A stretch of DNA of 64,000 nucleotides from Burkholderia diffusa (GCF_001718315.1 NZ_CP013362.1:1550001-1614000); one strand, 5' to 3'. Shown: positions 27,607-34,916, counted from the first letter of the stretch. Translations and numbers: made by a program. Notes: a model not told the origin generated them from the sequence alone.

Positions 27607-28023
27607 TTAGTCGTCGTGCGCGCGACGAATGGTGTGGTCGGTGCAGCGGGAGAATCCGGCGTTGCCCGGGCCGAAGCTGCGGCCGCAGCCCGAGCAGTAG
27701 ACGTTCGCGAAACGCGGCGCGGCGGCGGCGAGATCTGCGTCGGCGATCCGCTGCGCGATTTCAGCGTCGAGGGCTGCCTTGCAGACGTTCCAGACCTCGT
27801 ACACGTCCTCGATCTGGCCGCGGCGCAGTGCGGCGTCGAGCACGGCGATCTGTTCCGTCGAGAACGGCAGCACGTCGAACGTGACGCCGTCGGCGATCGC
27901 TTCGTTGCGCTCGTCGCGCGCCAGCGCTTCGTCGTCCGCCGCAGCCTGCAGCTGTTCGGCGTGTCGGTCGATCAGCGCGGGCAGGGCGCGCACGTTGCCG
28001 TGGTGGAGTCGAGGAATGTGCAT
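27607..28023 (-). CDS. First gene of leftward early operon, C-terminal zinc-ribbon-like motif
   Basis: 138 residues from the ATG at 28023 with GCGGAGG ribosome site upstream. Helical N-terminal two thirds, then VYCSGCGRSFGPGNAGFSRC followed by TDHTIRR, giving CxxC ... C ... H like a small zinc finger. It is separated from the PL promoter by a 400-bp untranslated leader. Unknown function. Confidence 0.7.
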   Translation of the reverse strand: MHIPRLHHGNVRALPALIDRHAEQLQAAADDEALARDERNEAIADGVTFDVLPFSTEQIAVLDAALRRGQIEDVYEVWNVCKAALDAEIAQRIADADLAAAAPRFANVYCSGCGRSFGPGNAGFSRCTDHTIRRAHDD

Positions 28024-28425
28024 CGCACCCTCCGCATGAAAGTAGGATTACTAACTGAATTGAAGTCTTGAACAGCGAAACTGCGTGCTACGTGCAGTGC
28101 TCACCGGCGACGCCTCGAGAGTACGAACCGCCGCCGGTCAGAACTGCATCGCTCGCGCGCCCGGCTACTCCCGGCCGTGCCGGCTCCGGGCCGCGCGAGG
28201 TTTGTGCCGATTACAACGCCATCGGTCACGTGTTGCTGGCTGTCTTGTGTCAGGTCCCTTCAAGCCTGCAAGCGGTAGCCAAACTTCGGCCTAGCGCGCT
28301 GTGCCTGTCCTGACTCACGACGCAGATCGCGCCGGCCGGTTGCTCCGCGTGAGCGGTCCCGGCATACCTTCGATTGTTAGAGAGCGTTCCGCCTGGAGCG
28401 GTAGCGCGGCGATGGTGCCGCGTCG
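28024..28425 (-). other. Long untranslated leader of the leftward (PL) transcript
   Basis: About 400 bp with no gene I can support. Near the predicted transcript start it holds a perfect hairpin CGCGGC-GATGGT-GCCGCG (28405-28422), and at about 28338-28361 a second dyad GCTC-CGCGT-GAGC flanked by CCGG. Position and structure suggest a cis-acting RNA, such as an antitermination site; this is inference. Confidence 0.4.
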
Positions 28426-28431
28426 GAATGA

Positions 28432-28472
28432 ATTATAACTAAGGTTATCGACGTGTCAACAACCAAAGTTAT
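28432..28472 (-). promoter_or_regulatory. PL promoter with two repressor operators (OL)
   Basis: On the minus strand TTGACA (28459-28454), 16-bp spacer, TATAAT (28437-28432): full consensus. Two 14-bp operators overlap it: ATAACTAAGGTTAT (28435-28448) on the -10 and ACAACCAAAGTTAT (28459-28472) on the -35. The same word family recurs three times between repressor and cro. Repressor binding would block the leftward early operon. Confidence 0.85.
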
Positions 28473-28538
28473 CGCGAGCGGCGGAAATTTGTAACAAGCC
28501 GGCGGGGGAGCCGTTTGTTAAGCGTCTGCTGACGGCAG

Positions 28539-28568
28539 TTGAAAGACTTCCGAAACTGCGGCTAAACT
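28539..28568 (+). promoter_or_regulatory. Promoter of the LexA-boxed early gene
   Basis: TTGAAA (28539-28544), 18-bp spacer, TAAACT (28563-28568). Predicted start about 28575, inside the LexA box that follows. Confidence 0.55.
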
Positions 28569-28569
28569 A

Positions 28570-28585
28570 CTGTACATTCATACAG
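28570..28585. promoter_or_regulatory. LexA (SOS) box 1
   Basis: CTGT-ACATTCAT-ACAG: both half sites exact with the correct 8-bp spacing of the proteobacterial SOS box. It covers the predicted transcription start of the following gene. Confidence 0.8.
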
Positions 28586-28616
28586 TGGTGTGGCAAACCG
28601 AAGACGAGGGCGGCCA

Positions 28617-28940
28617 GTGGAAGAAGAAACGAAGACACGCCTGCGTTGCAGGCCGGGGGACTTGGCGAAGGTGGTGACGAGCAGAAACCCAGCGCTGATC
28701 GGCACGATCGTGACGATTCAGCGGCTGCGGTCTGACGGTCGGTGGGATGTCCTGCTCGAACAGCCGGCGTTCGGCTTCACGGGGAGGATGAAGCGTCCGG
28801 TCGTGACGCGCGAGTTTTCATTTTGGGATGCGTCACTGAAGCCTCTTCCACAAGAGGCGCGGCGGGTCAGTCGCCGAACGGCCTGTCCTCGTCCTGAACA
28901 GGTGAATGATGAGGAGCTGACTGGGCTAGCAGCCCACTGA
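28617..28940 (+). CDS. SOS-boxed small phage protein with KOW-like segment, convergent with repressor
   Basis: 107 residues from GTG 28617, which has a GAGGG site; a GTG at 28590 in the same frame has none and would add nine residues. The core CRPGDLAKVVTSRNPALIGT followed by IVTIQ reads as a KOW/SH3-like barrel seen in small Burkholderia phage proteins. Its 3' end overlaps the repressor 3' end by 74 bp on the opposite strand. Given the LexA box, it is a candidate induction factor (antirepressor), or its transcript may interfere with repressor expression. Neither is proven. Confidence 0.72.
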   Translation: MEEETKTRLRCRPGDLAKVVTSRNPALIGTIVTIQRLRSDGRWDVLLEQPAFGFTGRMKRPVVTREFSFWDASLKPLPQEARRVSRRTACPRPEQVNDEELTGLAAH

Positions 28941-29220
28941 TGTACGCCTCAACTTTGGCTCGGCCGATCTCGTCGAGCCGGTCATAGCCTGGCGGAACCG
29001 GCGGAGCGGCGTCGCCGAATTCGAGCCACTCCAGTGTGGTTTGCAGCGCGCGCGCGAGTGCGAACCCGTTCGTGGTCGTGGTGCTGCCGCCTCTTTCAAC
29101 CTTGGCGATCGCCGGCTGCGATACGCCGACAAGCTCCGCGACGTGCTTCTGGGACAAGCCCAGTGCCTCGCGACGTTCCTTTGCCCGGCGCCCGAATTCA
29201 GGATTTTCCATAGCGGGCAT
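28867..29220 (-). CDS. Phage repressor, XRE-family helix-turn-helix (CI-like, no peptidase domain)
   Basis: 117 residues from ATG 29220 (ATG 29211 is also possible). HTH_3 domain at the N-terminus: FGRRAKERREALGLSQKHVA, then ELVGVSQPAIAKVERGG. The remainder is a short helical tail (RLDEIGRAKVEAYISGLLAQ). It lacks the S24/LexA-like self-cleavage domain of lambda CI. It diverges from the cro-like gene across three operators, which marks it as the lysogeny repressor. Confidence 0.88.
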   Translation of the reverse strand: MPAMENPEFGRRAKERREALGLSQKHVAELVGVSQPAIAKVERGGSTTTTNGFALARALQTTLEWLEFGDAAPPVPPGYDRLDEIGRAKVEAYISGLLAQSAPHHSPVQDEDRPFGD

Positions 29221-29223
29221 CCT

Positions 29224-29284
29224 ATAACCTTGGTTGTAAGCCGGCAAATAACCAAAGTTCTTGCGGATGAATAACTTTGGTTAT
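29224..29284. promoter_or_regulatory. OR: three repressor operators between repressor and cro-like gene
   Basis: Three 14-bp near-palindromes: ATAACCTTGGTTGT (29224-29237), ATAACCAAAGTTCT (29248-29261), ATAACTTTGGTTAT (29271-29284). Their starts are 24 and 23 bp apart, about two helical turns, as in lambdoid operators. The third overlaps TATAGT (29282-29287), a likely -10 for the rightward promoter, which lies only 8 bp before the cro ATG. Confidence 0.87.
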
Positions 29285-29295
29285 AGTATTGCGGC

Positions 29296-29550
29296 ATGAA
29301 ACCGACCAATTGCTCCGTCCCGGCGCTGCAGCGCGCGATCGAGAAAGCCGGCTCCCAGTCGGCACTGGCTCGCCTGATCGGCAAGAAGCAGCCGCACATC
29401 CACAAATGGCTGCACTCGCCCAACGCGATGCGTCCTGAGAACTGCGTTCTCGTCGGGGCGGCCGTCGGGATCCCTTACCGCGACTTCCGGCCAGATGACT
29501 GGAGGCTGTTCTGGCCTGATCCGGCCGAGCCGACGCAGGAGGGGCAGTGA
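29296..29550 (+). CDS. Cro/YdaS-like helix-turn-helix protein
   Basis: 84 residues. PALQRAIEKAGSQSALARLI then GKKQPHIHKWL is the YdaS/Cro helix-turn-helix. The start ATG lies about 9 bp after the probable -10, so the mRNA is predicted to be nearly leaderless, and no Shine-Dalgarno is visible. First gene of the rightward early transcript; expected to compete with the repressor at the OR sites. Confidence 0.87.
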   Translation: MKPTNCSVPALQRAIEKAGSQSALARLIGKKQPHIHKWLHSPNAMRPENCVLVGAAVGIPYRDFRPDDWRLFWPDPAEPTQEGQ

Positions 29551-29592
29551 AGAACATCAACATTCTTTCTCGATAAGTACGGGGTGATCGTC

Positions 29593-29817
29593 ATGTCAAG
29601 ACGCGCCGAATTCCGAAACGAAGTGAAAACGCGCCTGCGCGATCGCGTCTACGACGCGCTCCAGTTCTACAAGCAGCTGCACGGTATCGACTCCGACTCC
29701 GCCGCGCTCAACCGCATTGCGGAGGTGGCGCTGTTCGGCGTTGTCGGCACTTTGCCCGTGCAGCTCGCGAGCGTCAGTGCCGATCTGGGACAGTCCGGCC
29801 CGAAGGTGAATGCATGA
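29593..29817 (+). CDS. Hypothetical early phage protein (74 aa)
   Basis: ATG at 29593 preceded by GGGGTGA; a GTG at 29584 in frame is a less likely start. MSRRAEFRNEVKTRLRDRVY and ALNRIAEVALFGVVGTLPVQ suggest a small ribbon-helix-helix-like or CII-like regulator, but no family is certain. The stop overlaps the next ATG. Confidence 0.65.
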   Translation: MSRRAEFRNEVKTRLRDRVYDALQFYKQLHGIDSDSAALNRIAEVALFGVVGTLPVQLASVSADLGQSGPKVNA

Positions 29818-30041
29818 CTGCTCGCCGCGTGGAGCAGGCTGTCCTGCTGCCGGTGGCCGAAGCAGCTGATCTGGCAATGCGAGCGGCGGCGGAAGGCGTC
29901 GCTATCACCGATTTCCTCGGCATCCAGGTGCTGCGCGGCGCGTACGGCGCCATGCACCCGCTCGTCATCGAATTCGAGATGCGGCCCAAAGTGGGACAAG
30001 GCGGGGCCGGTAGTGATGAGAAGGAGGGCGGCCCGTGCTAA
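29814..30041 (+). CDS. Hypothetical early phage protein (75 aa)
   Basis: ATG overlaps the previous stop (ATGA). MTARRVEQAVLLPVAEAADL, then FLGIQVLRGAYGAMHPLVIE. Small soluble alpha/beta protein without a recognised family. The rightward operon is interrupted after this gene by an inverted membrane-protein gene. Confidence 0.62.
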   Translation: MTARRVEQAVLLPVAEAADLAMRAAAEGVAITDFLGIQVLRGAYGAMHPLVIEFEMRPKVGQGGAGSDEKEGGPC

Positions 30042-30073
30042 TGCATACGCGCGAGTCTGCGCCCGCACATGGA

Positions 30074-30874
30074 TCACCAACTCCCGAACCTAGCATCGAA
30101 GATCGTGGCATCAATCGCGCTGGTCTGGTCAGTGCATATCCGAATGGCATTCTTGAGCAACGCTACCGCTTCTGTGAGGCGGTCTCGGGCGTTGGACAAG
30201 AGATCGCCCTGATACTTCGCTTCGATGTCGACATGCATCGCTCTCAGTTCCGCTTTCGTATCATGGTCGAGGTATTCGGAGACCTCGACTGGCGTTATGT
30301 CGTTGACGAATTGTGCGTGTCTGGCACAGATTTCGTGAAGATCAGCCATGGCGGCGCGCATCCTGCCCTGTGCGGCTTCGATTTGCATTGCGCAGTTGTC
30401 GGGGAGTGCCACCATGCTTCGAATCTCGTCGAAATTCAGATAAGGAATTCCTTCAAGGCTTTCTGCCGCCCGCTTGGCTGCCTCGGTGCGTTCTCCCAGG
30501 GACTCCATGGTTTGCTCGCTTCCCTCTTCGAGCTTGTTCGCTGCGAATTTGACGGCAACGTATGCAGTTCCAGTCTTCCAAAGTGCGCTTTCAAGTTTCG
30601 GGACAGCGCCGGCTGCGGAAAGCTTGGCTCGAATGGCATCGTCGTTTTTCTGCTGCCTGCGCTGATCTTTCGAAATCCACAGCGCGATGCCGGCTGCTCC
30701 AAACGTGCCGATCGCAACCAGTGCATTAACGGGTACGCCGACGGCGGTCCAGAAATCTTTCGGTTCGACGTTCGCGCGGAATATAGCAATGAAGACGCAC
30801 GTGACGGCCAAAAAGCCAATAGCGATCAACAGTGCCACGAATGCAAGGTGAGCGATTTTCCACGCGCGTTTCAT
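30074..30874 (-). CDS. Inverted cargo gene: two-TM membrane protein with cytoplasmic coiled-coil domain
   Basis: 266 residues. Two N-terminal helices (IAHLAFVALLIAIGFLAVTC and VPVNALVAIGTFGAAGIALW) are followed by a basic ISKDQRRQQKNDD and a long helical cytoplasmic domain. It is AT-richer than its neighbours and opposite to the early operon, the hallmarks of a lysogen-expressed cargo gene. Superinfection exclusion or an antiphage membrane effector is plausible; no family recognised. The long plus-strand frame over the same bases looks like its antisense shadow. Confidence 0.72.
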   Translation of the reverse strand: MKRAWKIAHLAFVALLIAIGFLAVTCVFIAIFRANVEPKDFWTAVGVPVNALVAIGTFGAAGIALWISKDQRRQQKNDDAIRAKLSAAGAVPKLESALWKTGTAYVAVKFAANKLEEGSEQTMESLGERTEAAKRAAESLEGIPYLNFDEIRSMVALPDNCAMQIEAAQGRMRAAMADLHEICARHAQFVNDITPVEVSEYLDHDTKAELRAMHVDIEAKYQGDLLSNARDRLTEAVALLKNAIRICTDQTSAIDATIFDARFGSW

Positions 30875-30927
30875 GATTTCCCCGATGTTTGTTTTGGCGC
30901 GATCGTAGCACGGCCGGCGGAGGCTGC

Positions 30928-32031
30928 ATGAACGATCTCCCGAATCCTCTCACCGCCGCGGACTGCGACCTGCGCGACTTCCCGTTCATGCCGCTCGACG
31001 TCGTGCGCCTGCGCGACAGCGACATCGCTGCGCTGTCGACGGCCGACGAATTTCGCGCCGCGGTGCTGCTCTGGTGCGCGGCGTGGCACCAGGTGCCGGC
31101 CGCATCGCTGCCCGACGACGATCGCGTGCTGGCGCAGCTGGCCGGGTACGGCCGCGTCGTCACTGAATGGAAGAAGGTGCGCGACGGCGCACTGCGCGGC
31201 TGGGTGAAGTGTGCCGACGGCCGGCTGTATCACCCCGTCGTCGCCGAGAAGGCGCGCGACGCGTGGGCCGCGAAGCACGAGCAGCGCTACAAGACCGAGT
31301 GCGCGCGCATCAAGAAGCACAACCAGCGCCACGGGACAGACATCGAATTCCCCACGTTCGAGGAATTTTTGTCCCCGGACTATCGCGATCCTGTCCCGAG
31401 GGACAAACGGAAAGTGTCCCCGGGGACAACAGGACAACGTCCCTCGGGACAAACAGGTGGTGTCCCCCCAACTGTCCCTCGGGAAACAGCATCCAAGGGA
31501 CAGGGAGAGGGAGAAGTAAACCTAAAGACAAGCGGCGGCGGCACATCACAGGCAGTAGCGGGCGATGCGCCGAATGCCGCCGCCGCGTTCGTCGAGATCC
31601 TCCGCTCGAGCGGCGTCGGCTTTGCCGCGAATGACGAGCGAGTGCACGGTTGGCCGGCGCGCGGCGTCACGCCTGACGACCTGCTTGCAGCTGTCGCCAC
31701 GGGGCGCAAGCGCCGCGAACGCGAGGGCAGCGGGCAACCGCTCAACGTCGGTCTGCTCGACCTGATCCTCGGCGACCTGCTGTCCGCGCGCACCGCGAAG
31801 CCCGCGACCGGGACGCGCACTGTCGGCGACTGGTGGCGCTCGTGGACCGGCATCGTCGAACACGGGAGAACGCTCGGGACAGAGCAGGGGACTGACGAGC
31901 AGCCGTTCGACTTCAAGCTGCGCGTGTTCAACGCAGCCGGTGACGGCCCGTGGTGGGACGACCACAACCGCGCGTTTCGCAATTCTGGCGGCCCCGTGGC
32001 GGCCGGCGCGATCCTGGAGAACGGTCGATGA
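30928..32031 (+). CDS. DUF1376-domain phage replication protein
   Basis: 367 residues from ATG 30928 with GGAGG site. The N-terminal DUF1376 module: FPFMPLDVVRLRDSDIAALS, EFRAAVLLWCAAWHQVPAAS, CADGRLYHPVVAEKARDAWA. A disordered Pro/Arg/Gly linker (about residues 150-205) is encoded by the iteron array, then a helical C-terminal domain follows. Proteins of this group act as phage replication initiators (lambda O-like layout), with the origin inside the gene. Confidence 0.85.
   Translation: MNDLPNPLTAADCDLRDFPFMPLDVVRLRDSDIAALSTADEFRAAVLLWCAAWHQVPAASLPDDDRVLAQLAGYGRVVTEWKKVRDGALRGWVKCADGRLYHPVVAEKARDAWAAKHEQRYKTECARIKKHNQRHGTDIEFPTFEEFLSPDYRDPVPRDKRKVSPGTTGQRPSGQTGGVPPTVPRETASKGQGEGEVNLKTSGGGTSQAVAGDAPNAAAAFVEILRSSGVGFAANDERVHGWPARGVTPDDLLAAVATGRKRREREGSGQPLNVGLLDLILGDLLSARTAKPATGTRTVGDWWRSWTGIVEHGRTLGTEQGTDEQPFDFKLRVFNAAGDGPWWDDHNRAFRNSGGPVAAGAILENGR
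31370..31486. repeat. Iteron array inside the replication gene (probable phage origin)
   Basis: Units based on TGTCCC...GGGACA: TGTCCCC at 31370, TGTCCCGAGGGACA (31392-31405), TGTCCCCGGGGACA (31415-31428), CGTCCCTCGGGACA (31438-31451), TGTCCCC at 31461, TGTCCCTCGGGAAA (31473-31486). Spacing is 22, 23, 23, 23 and 12 bp. Because 23 is not a multiple of three, the repeat is conserved at DNA level rather than in the protein. Solitary GGGACA words flank it (31333, 31497). Confidence 0.75.
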
Positions 32032-32501
32032 GCCACGAGCAACAGTCCCTGATCGAGGCCCCCGCCGAGCGCATTGTGCGGTTCTTCGTACCCGGCAAAC
32101 CGGTGGCAAAGGGCAGGCCGCGTTTCTCACGCCGCGGCGCTCACGTGCACGTGCATACGCCGGAGAGGACCGAGAGCTACGAGGGGCTCGTGAAATTCAC
32201 CGCATACACGGCGATGCGCGGCAGTGTGCCCTTTGCCGGTCCCGTGCGACTGATCGTGCACATCGGCGTGCCGATCCCGGGCAGCTGGTCGCAGCGGCGT
32301 CAACGCGAGGCCGCAGCCGGCGCCATCGGCGCGACGAAGAAGCCGGACGCGGACAACGTTGTCAAGGCGTTGAAGGACGGCATGAACGGCGTGGTGTACG
32401 GGGACGACGGCCAGGTCGTCGACCTCTGGGTGTCGAAGCGCTACGCGACCACGCCGGGCGTGCGCATCGAAGCAATCGAACTGAACCTGCAGCGAGCATA
32501 G
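32028..32501 (+). CDS. rusA: RusA-family Holliday junction resolvase
   Basis: 157 residues; ATG overlaps the stop of the replication gene (ATGA). RusA signatures: RFFVPGKPVAKGRPRFSRRG, KKPDADNVVKALKDGMNGVV and YGDDGQVVDLWVSK, with the conserved Asp residues that bind Mg2+. It resolves branched DNA during phage recombination and packaging. Confidence 0.92.
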   Translation: MSHEQQSLIEAPAERIVRFFVPGKPVAKGRPRFSRRGAHVHVHTPERTESYEGLVKFTAYTAMRGSVPFAGPVRLIVHIGVPIPGSWSQRRQREAAAGAIGATKKPDADNVVKALKDGMNGVVYGDDGQVVDLWVSKRYATTPGVRIEAIELNLQRA

Positions 32502-32511
32502 GGAGGGCCCT

Positions 32512-32841
32512 TTGAAAACGAAACCCACGAAAATCACCCTCGACACGGTGCTCTCGGTCATGAAGCCCGGGCAGCGTTACACGGCGCACGATCTCGCGCG
32601 CAGCTCCGGCGCACCGTTGTCGACCGTGCGGCATCTGCTCGCAAGCGACCGCGCGGCGACGCGCGTCGACATCAAGCGCGGCGAGCGGCGCGGCCAGATG
32701 TTCTCGCTGGCTGGCACGTGCGGCGGAAGCGGCTATGTGGACGCGCGCGTCCGCCCGGACTTCACGAGCCACCTCAACGGATATGCCTGCTGGCTGCGCA
32801 GCGTGCAGGCGCTCGCCATGACGACGCGGGGTGCTCGATGA
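32512..32841 (+). CDS. Winged-helix phage regulatory protein
   Basis: 109 residues from a TTG at 32512 with a very strong GGGAGGG site. The N-terminal helix-turn-helix, TVLSVMKPGQRYTAHDLARS then SGAPLSTVRHLLASDRAA, resembles MarR/LexA-type winged helices used in small phage regulators. The stop overlaps the next ATG. Probably DNA binding; target unknown. Confidence 0.72.
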   Translation: MKTKPTKITLDTVLSVMKPGQRYTAHDLARSSGAPLSTVRHLLASDRAATRVDIKRGERRGQMFSLAGTCGGSGYVDARVRPDFTSHLNGYACWLRSVQALAMTTRGAR

Positions 32842-33269
32842 GCGGATTCGAAAGCATCGAAGAGCGGCTCGACAACTGGGGGGCGACGGTGCGCTCGCCG
32901 CGGTTCAAGCCGGAGGTCTGCGCGCAGTGGGCGCGCCTGCACGTCGCGCTGCGCGACAAGGCGCTGGCCGAGATGAAGATCCCGCCCGAGCAGAAGGACG
33001 GCTGGCTCGTCGAGGCGGCGTGGTCGGCGATGCCGAACCACGTGGCGAAGTGGGTGCTGAAGTACACGTACGTCTGGCGCATGGCGCCCGACCAAGTGCA
33101 GACACGCATGCGGAAGGCGCACGGCGCTGTGCTGCGCGGCCGGCGTTTCGAGCTGGTGCTCGCCGACGCGCACCGCGCAATCTCGCAGAGCATCGTGAAG
33201 CTCACCGCGGACTCGGTCATCAGAAAAATTGCGTCGACCGGTTGTAAACCGCCGGAATCTGTTCTATGA
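32838..33269 (+). CDS. Candidate Q-like late-gene antiterminator/regulator
   Basis: 143 residues, ATG overlapping the previous stop. ERLDNWGATVRSPRF recalls the start of phage antitermination Q-type proteins, and AAWSAMPNHVAKWVLKYTYV plus VLADAHRAISQSIVKLTADS are helical. It is the last rightward early gene, immediately before a strong terminator and the late genes, exactly where Q lies. Assignment rests on position and weak similarity. Confidence 0.55.
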   Translation: MSGFESIEERLDNWGATVRSPRFKPEVCAQWARLHVALRDKALAEMKIPPEQKDGWLVEAAWSAMPNHVAKWVLKYTYVWRMAPDQVQTRMRKAHGAVLRGRRFELVLADAHRAISQSIVKLTADSVIRKIASTGCKPPESVL

Positions 33270-33344
33270 TCCTCGACAGATTACTGATTCCGCCTCGCGC
33301 GTGAGCTTTTGCTTCCCGGTTGGGAGGCAGACGCACGAGCAGAG

Positions 33345-33369
33345 AAGCCCGCTAACGCGGGCTTTTTTT
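33345..33369 (+). terminator. Intrinsic terminator after the Q-like gene (tR'-like)
   Basis: AAGCCCGC, loop TAAC, GCGGGCTTTTTTT. It is placed 76 bp after the Q-like stop, consistent with an early/late boundary needing antitermination. Confidence 0.85.
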
Positions 33370-33378
33370 CTGCGAATA

Positions 33379-34146
33379 TCATCTTCGATGAGCTGATGTA
33401 TCGATGGGCTTTGGAATTCTCGATACATCGAACATCATCCCGGGAGCAAACAGCGCTTTCCAAAGCGTATTGCCATAGTGGTCAAGAAAGCGGTCGATAG
33501 TGGTCTCGTTTTGTAAGAGTCGAGCACGCCAGTCTTTTCGTGCCTTCTTGTACGCAAACTCAGACAAAGCACCAGCTTCTTCCATGCCAATGCTAAGCGA
33601 CTCGAACGTGCTTATCCGAGAGAGAGCATCATCAGAGTAACGGCGAATATGCACATGGTTGCCGCGCGTCTTCTCAATACCTGCAAAGCTATCCTTGATT
33701 GCCTTAAATAAAGGCGATACAAGTGGCCGTGCTGTACCACGCGTCTCCGATTTAGATATGTTATTCTGAATTTCCTTTGTCAGGTTCGTCAGTCGAATGC
33801 GAAGTATATAGATTTCGTTGAGGTAGATTCCTATCTGATGGGATAGATAGCGACTCCGCTTTATTCTCGTTCCTGAATATGGGAATCGTGAGATATATAC
33901 GCGCATGTCGCGAATGACCTCTAGGGTTTCACGGATTTCGATGAATTCATAAAAGATATCCATCAGGACTTGCTCAAGCTCTCCAAGCGGAGTCACTGGG
34001 TAATGGTCCCTAGGTTCGCCGCGCAGGAATGACATCATATTCTTGTTCGCGTTTTCGAGGTCAGCACCATTTGTGGCCGAGATGATATGTGCTGCCCAAT
34101 CTATCATGCAGGTAGAAAAACGCTCGAACCCGGATTTCATAGCCAC
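33379..34146 (-). CDS. Inverted AT-rich cargo gene of unknown function, HEPN-like features
   Basis: 255 residues, clearly lower in GC than the surrounding phage genes. The protein is mostly helical. It contains KTRGNHVHIRRYSDDALSRI (about residues 160-180), an Rx4-6H-type basic patch reminiscent of HEPN ribonuclease-like proteins, though I cannot confirm the fold. It is located between the Q-like gene and TerS, a well-known slot for toxins and lysogenic-conversion genes. Convergent with the terminator at 33345. Confidence 0.65.
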   Translation of the reverse strand: MAMKSGFERFSTCMIDWAAHIISATNGADLENANKNMMSFLRGEPRDHYPVTPLGELEQVLMDIFYEFIEIRETLEVIRDMRVYISRFPYSGTRIKRSRYLSHQIGIYLNEIYILRIRLTNLTKEIQNNISKSETRGTARPLVSPLFKAIKDSFAGIEKTRGNHVHIRRYSDDALSRISTFESLSIGMEEAGALSEFAYKKARKDWRARLLQNETTIDRFLDHYGNTLWKALFAPGMMFDVSRIPKPIDTSAHRR

Positions 34147-34250
34147 CTCAATGACGAGTCACAACATGTTGCACTGGACAGATCGTGATAGTGCCATATG
34201 CATTCGGCATGAATGTATTGCAGTTGTGACATGAACTAAAGGGCGTCGGA

Positions 34251-34916
34251 ATGCCATCTGGCAAGCGTTTGGAAGTTGTGATCGCGACAGTCTTCGATCG
34301 ACCGGTGCCTCCAGACTTACTCTTCGACGGCTCCAACTGGTTCCGCTACCTCGCTCCGGCCGACGGAGTGAACGACTGGGTTCACCACACGTTCCTGCGC
34401 GAGGGCGCGCCGCTGCACAACGAGGACCACGCGCACCTGGTCGACGCCGACGTCGCCTACCTCTGGGCGGCCGTCGAGAACGTGCGCCAGATGCGGCGCG
34501 TTGTCGGCCAGTGCGAAGAGGTGATGATCCGAGCCGGCGGCTGGCAGCGCGCCAGGCAGGAGCAGCAGCTTTGCGAATGGTTCGGCCGCGTGCCGGCGTT
34601 CCTGATCACGCTCGACGCGCACTACGCGCGCGAGTGCAGCGATCTCGAATGGTGCGCGCTGGTCGAGCATGAGCTGTATCACATTGGCCAGCGCACTGAC
34701 GAGTTCGGAGCGCCGGCTTTCACGAAGGACGGCATGCCGAAGCTCGGCATCCGTCGGCACGACGTCGAGGAATTCGTCGGCATCGTCCGACGCTATGGCG
34801 CTGGCGGCGGCGCCGGCGACACCGCGAAGCTGATCGACGCCGCCCGCCGCGCGCCGGAAGTCGGCCACGCCGACATCGCGCGCGCCTGCGGCACCTGCAT
34901 CCTGCGGGCCGCGTAA
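34251..34916 (+). CDS. Putative phage zinc metallopeptidase
   Basis: 221 residues. EWCALVEHELYHIGQRTDEF contains the zincin HExxH motif as HELYH (about residues 142-146), with a downstream acidic RRHDVEEFVGIVRRYG. This matches the putative phage metallopeptidase family found next to terminase genes. Substrate unknown; a role in head maturation or a host target are both possible. Confidence 0.82.
   Translation: MPSGKRLEVVIATVFDRPVPPDLLFDGSNWFRYLAPADGVNDWVHHTFLREGAPLHNEDHAHLVDADVAYLWAAVENVRQMRRVVGQCEEVMIRAGGWQRARQEQQLCEWFGRVPAFLITLDAHYARECSDLEWCALVEHELYHIGQRTDEFGAPAFTKDGMPKLGIRRHDVEEFVGIVRRYGAGGGAGDTAKLIDAARRAPEVGHADIARACGTCILRAA

Noticed and set aside
28068..28313. 81-codon plus-strand frame in the PL leader
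   Set aside because: Unusual composition, no ribosome site, and antisense to the expected leftward transcript.
30035..30931. 298-codon plus-strand frame opposite the membrane-protein gene
   Set aside because: Composition is that of an antisense shadow; the minus-strand frame has coherent membrane helices and a coiled coil.
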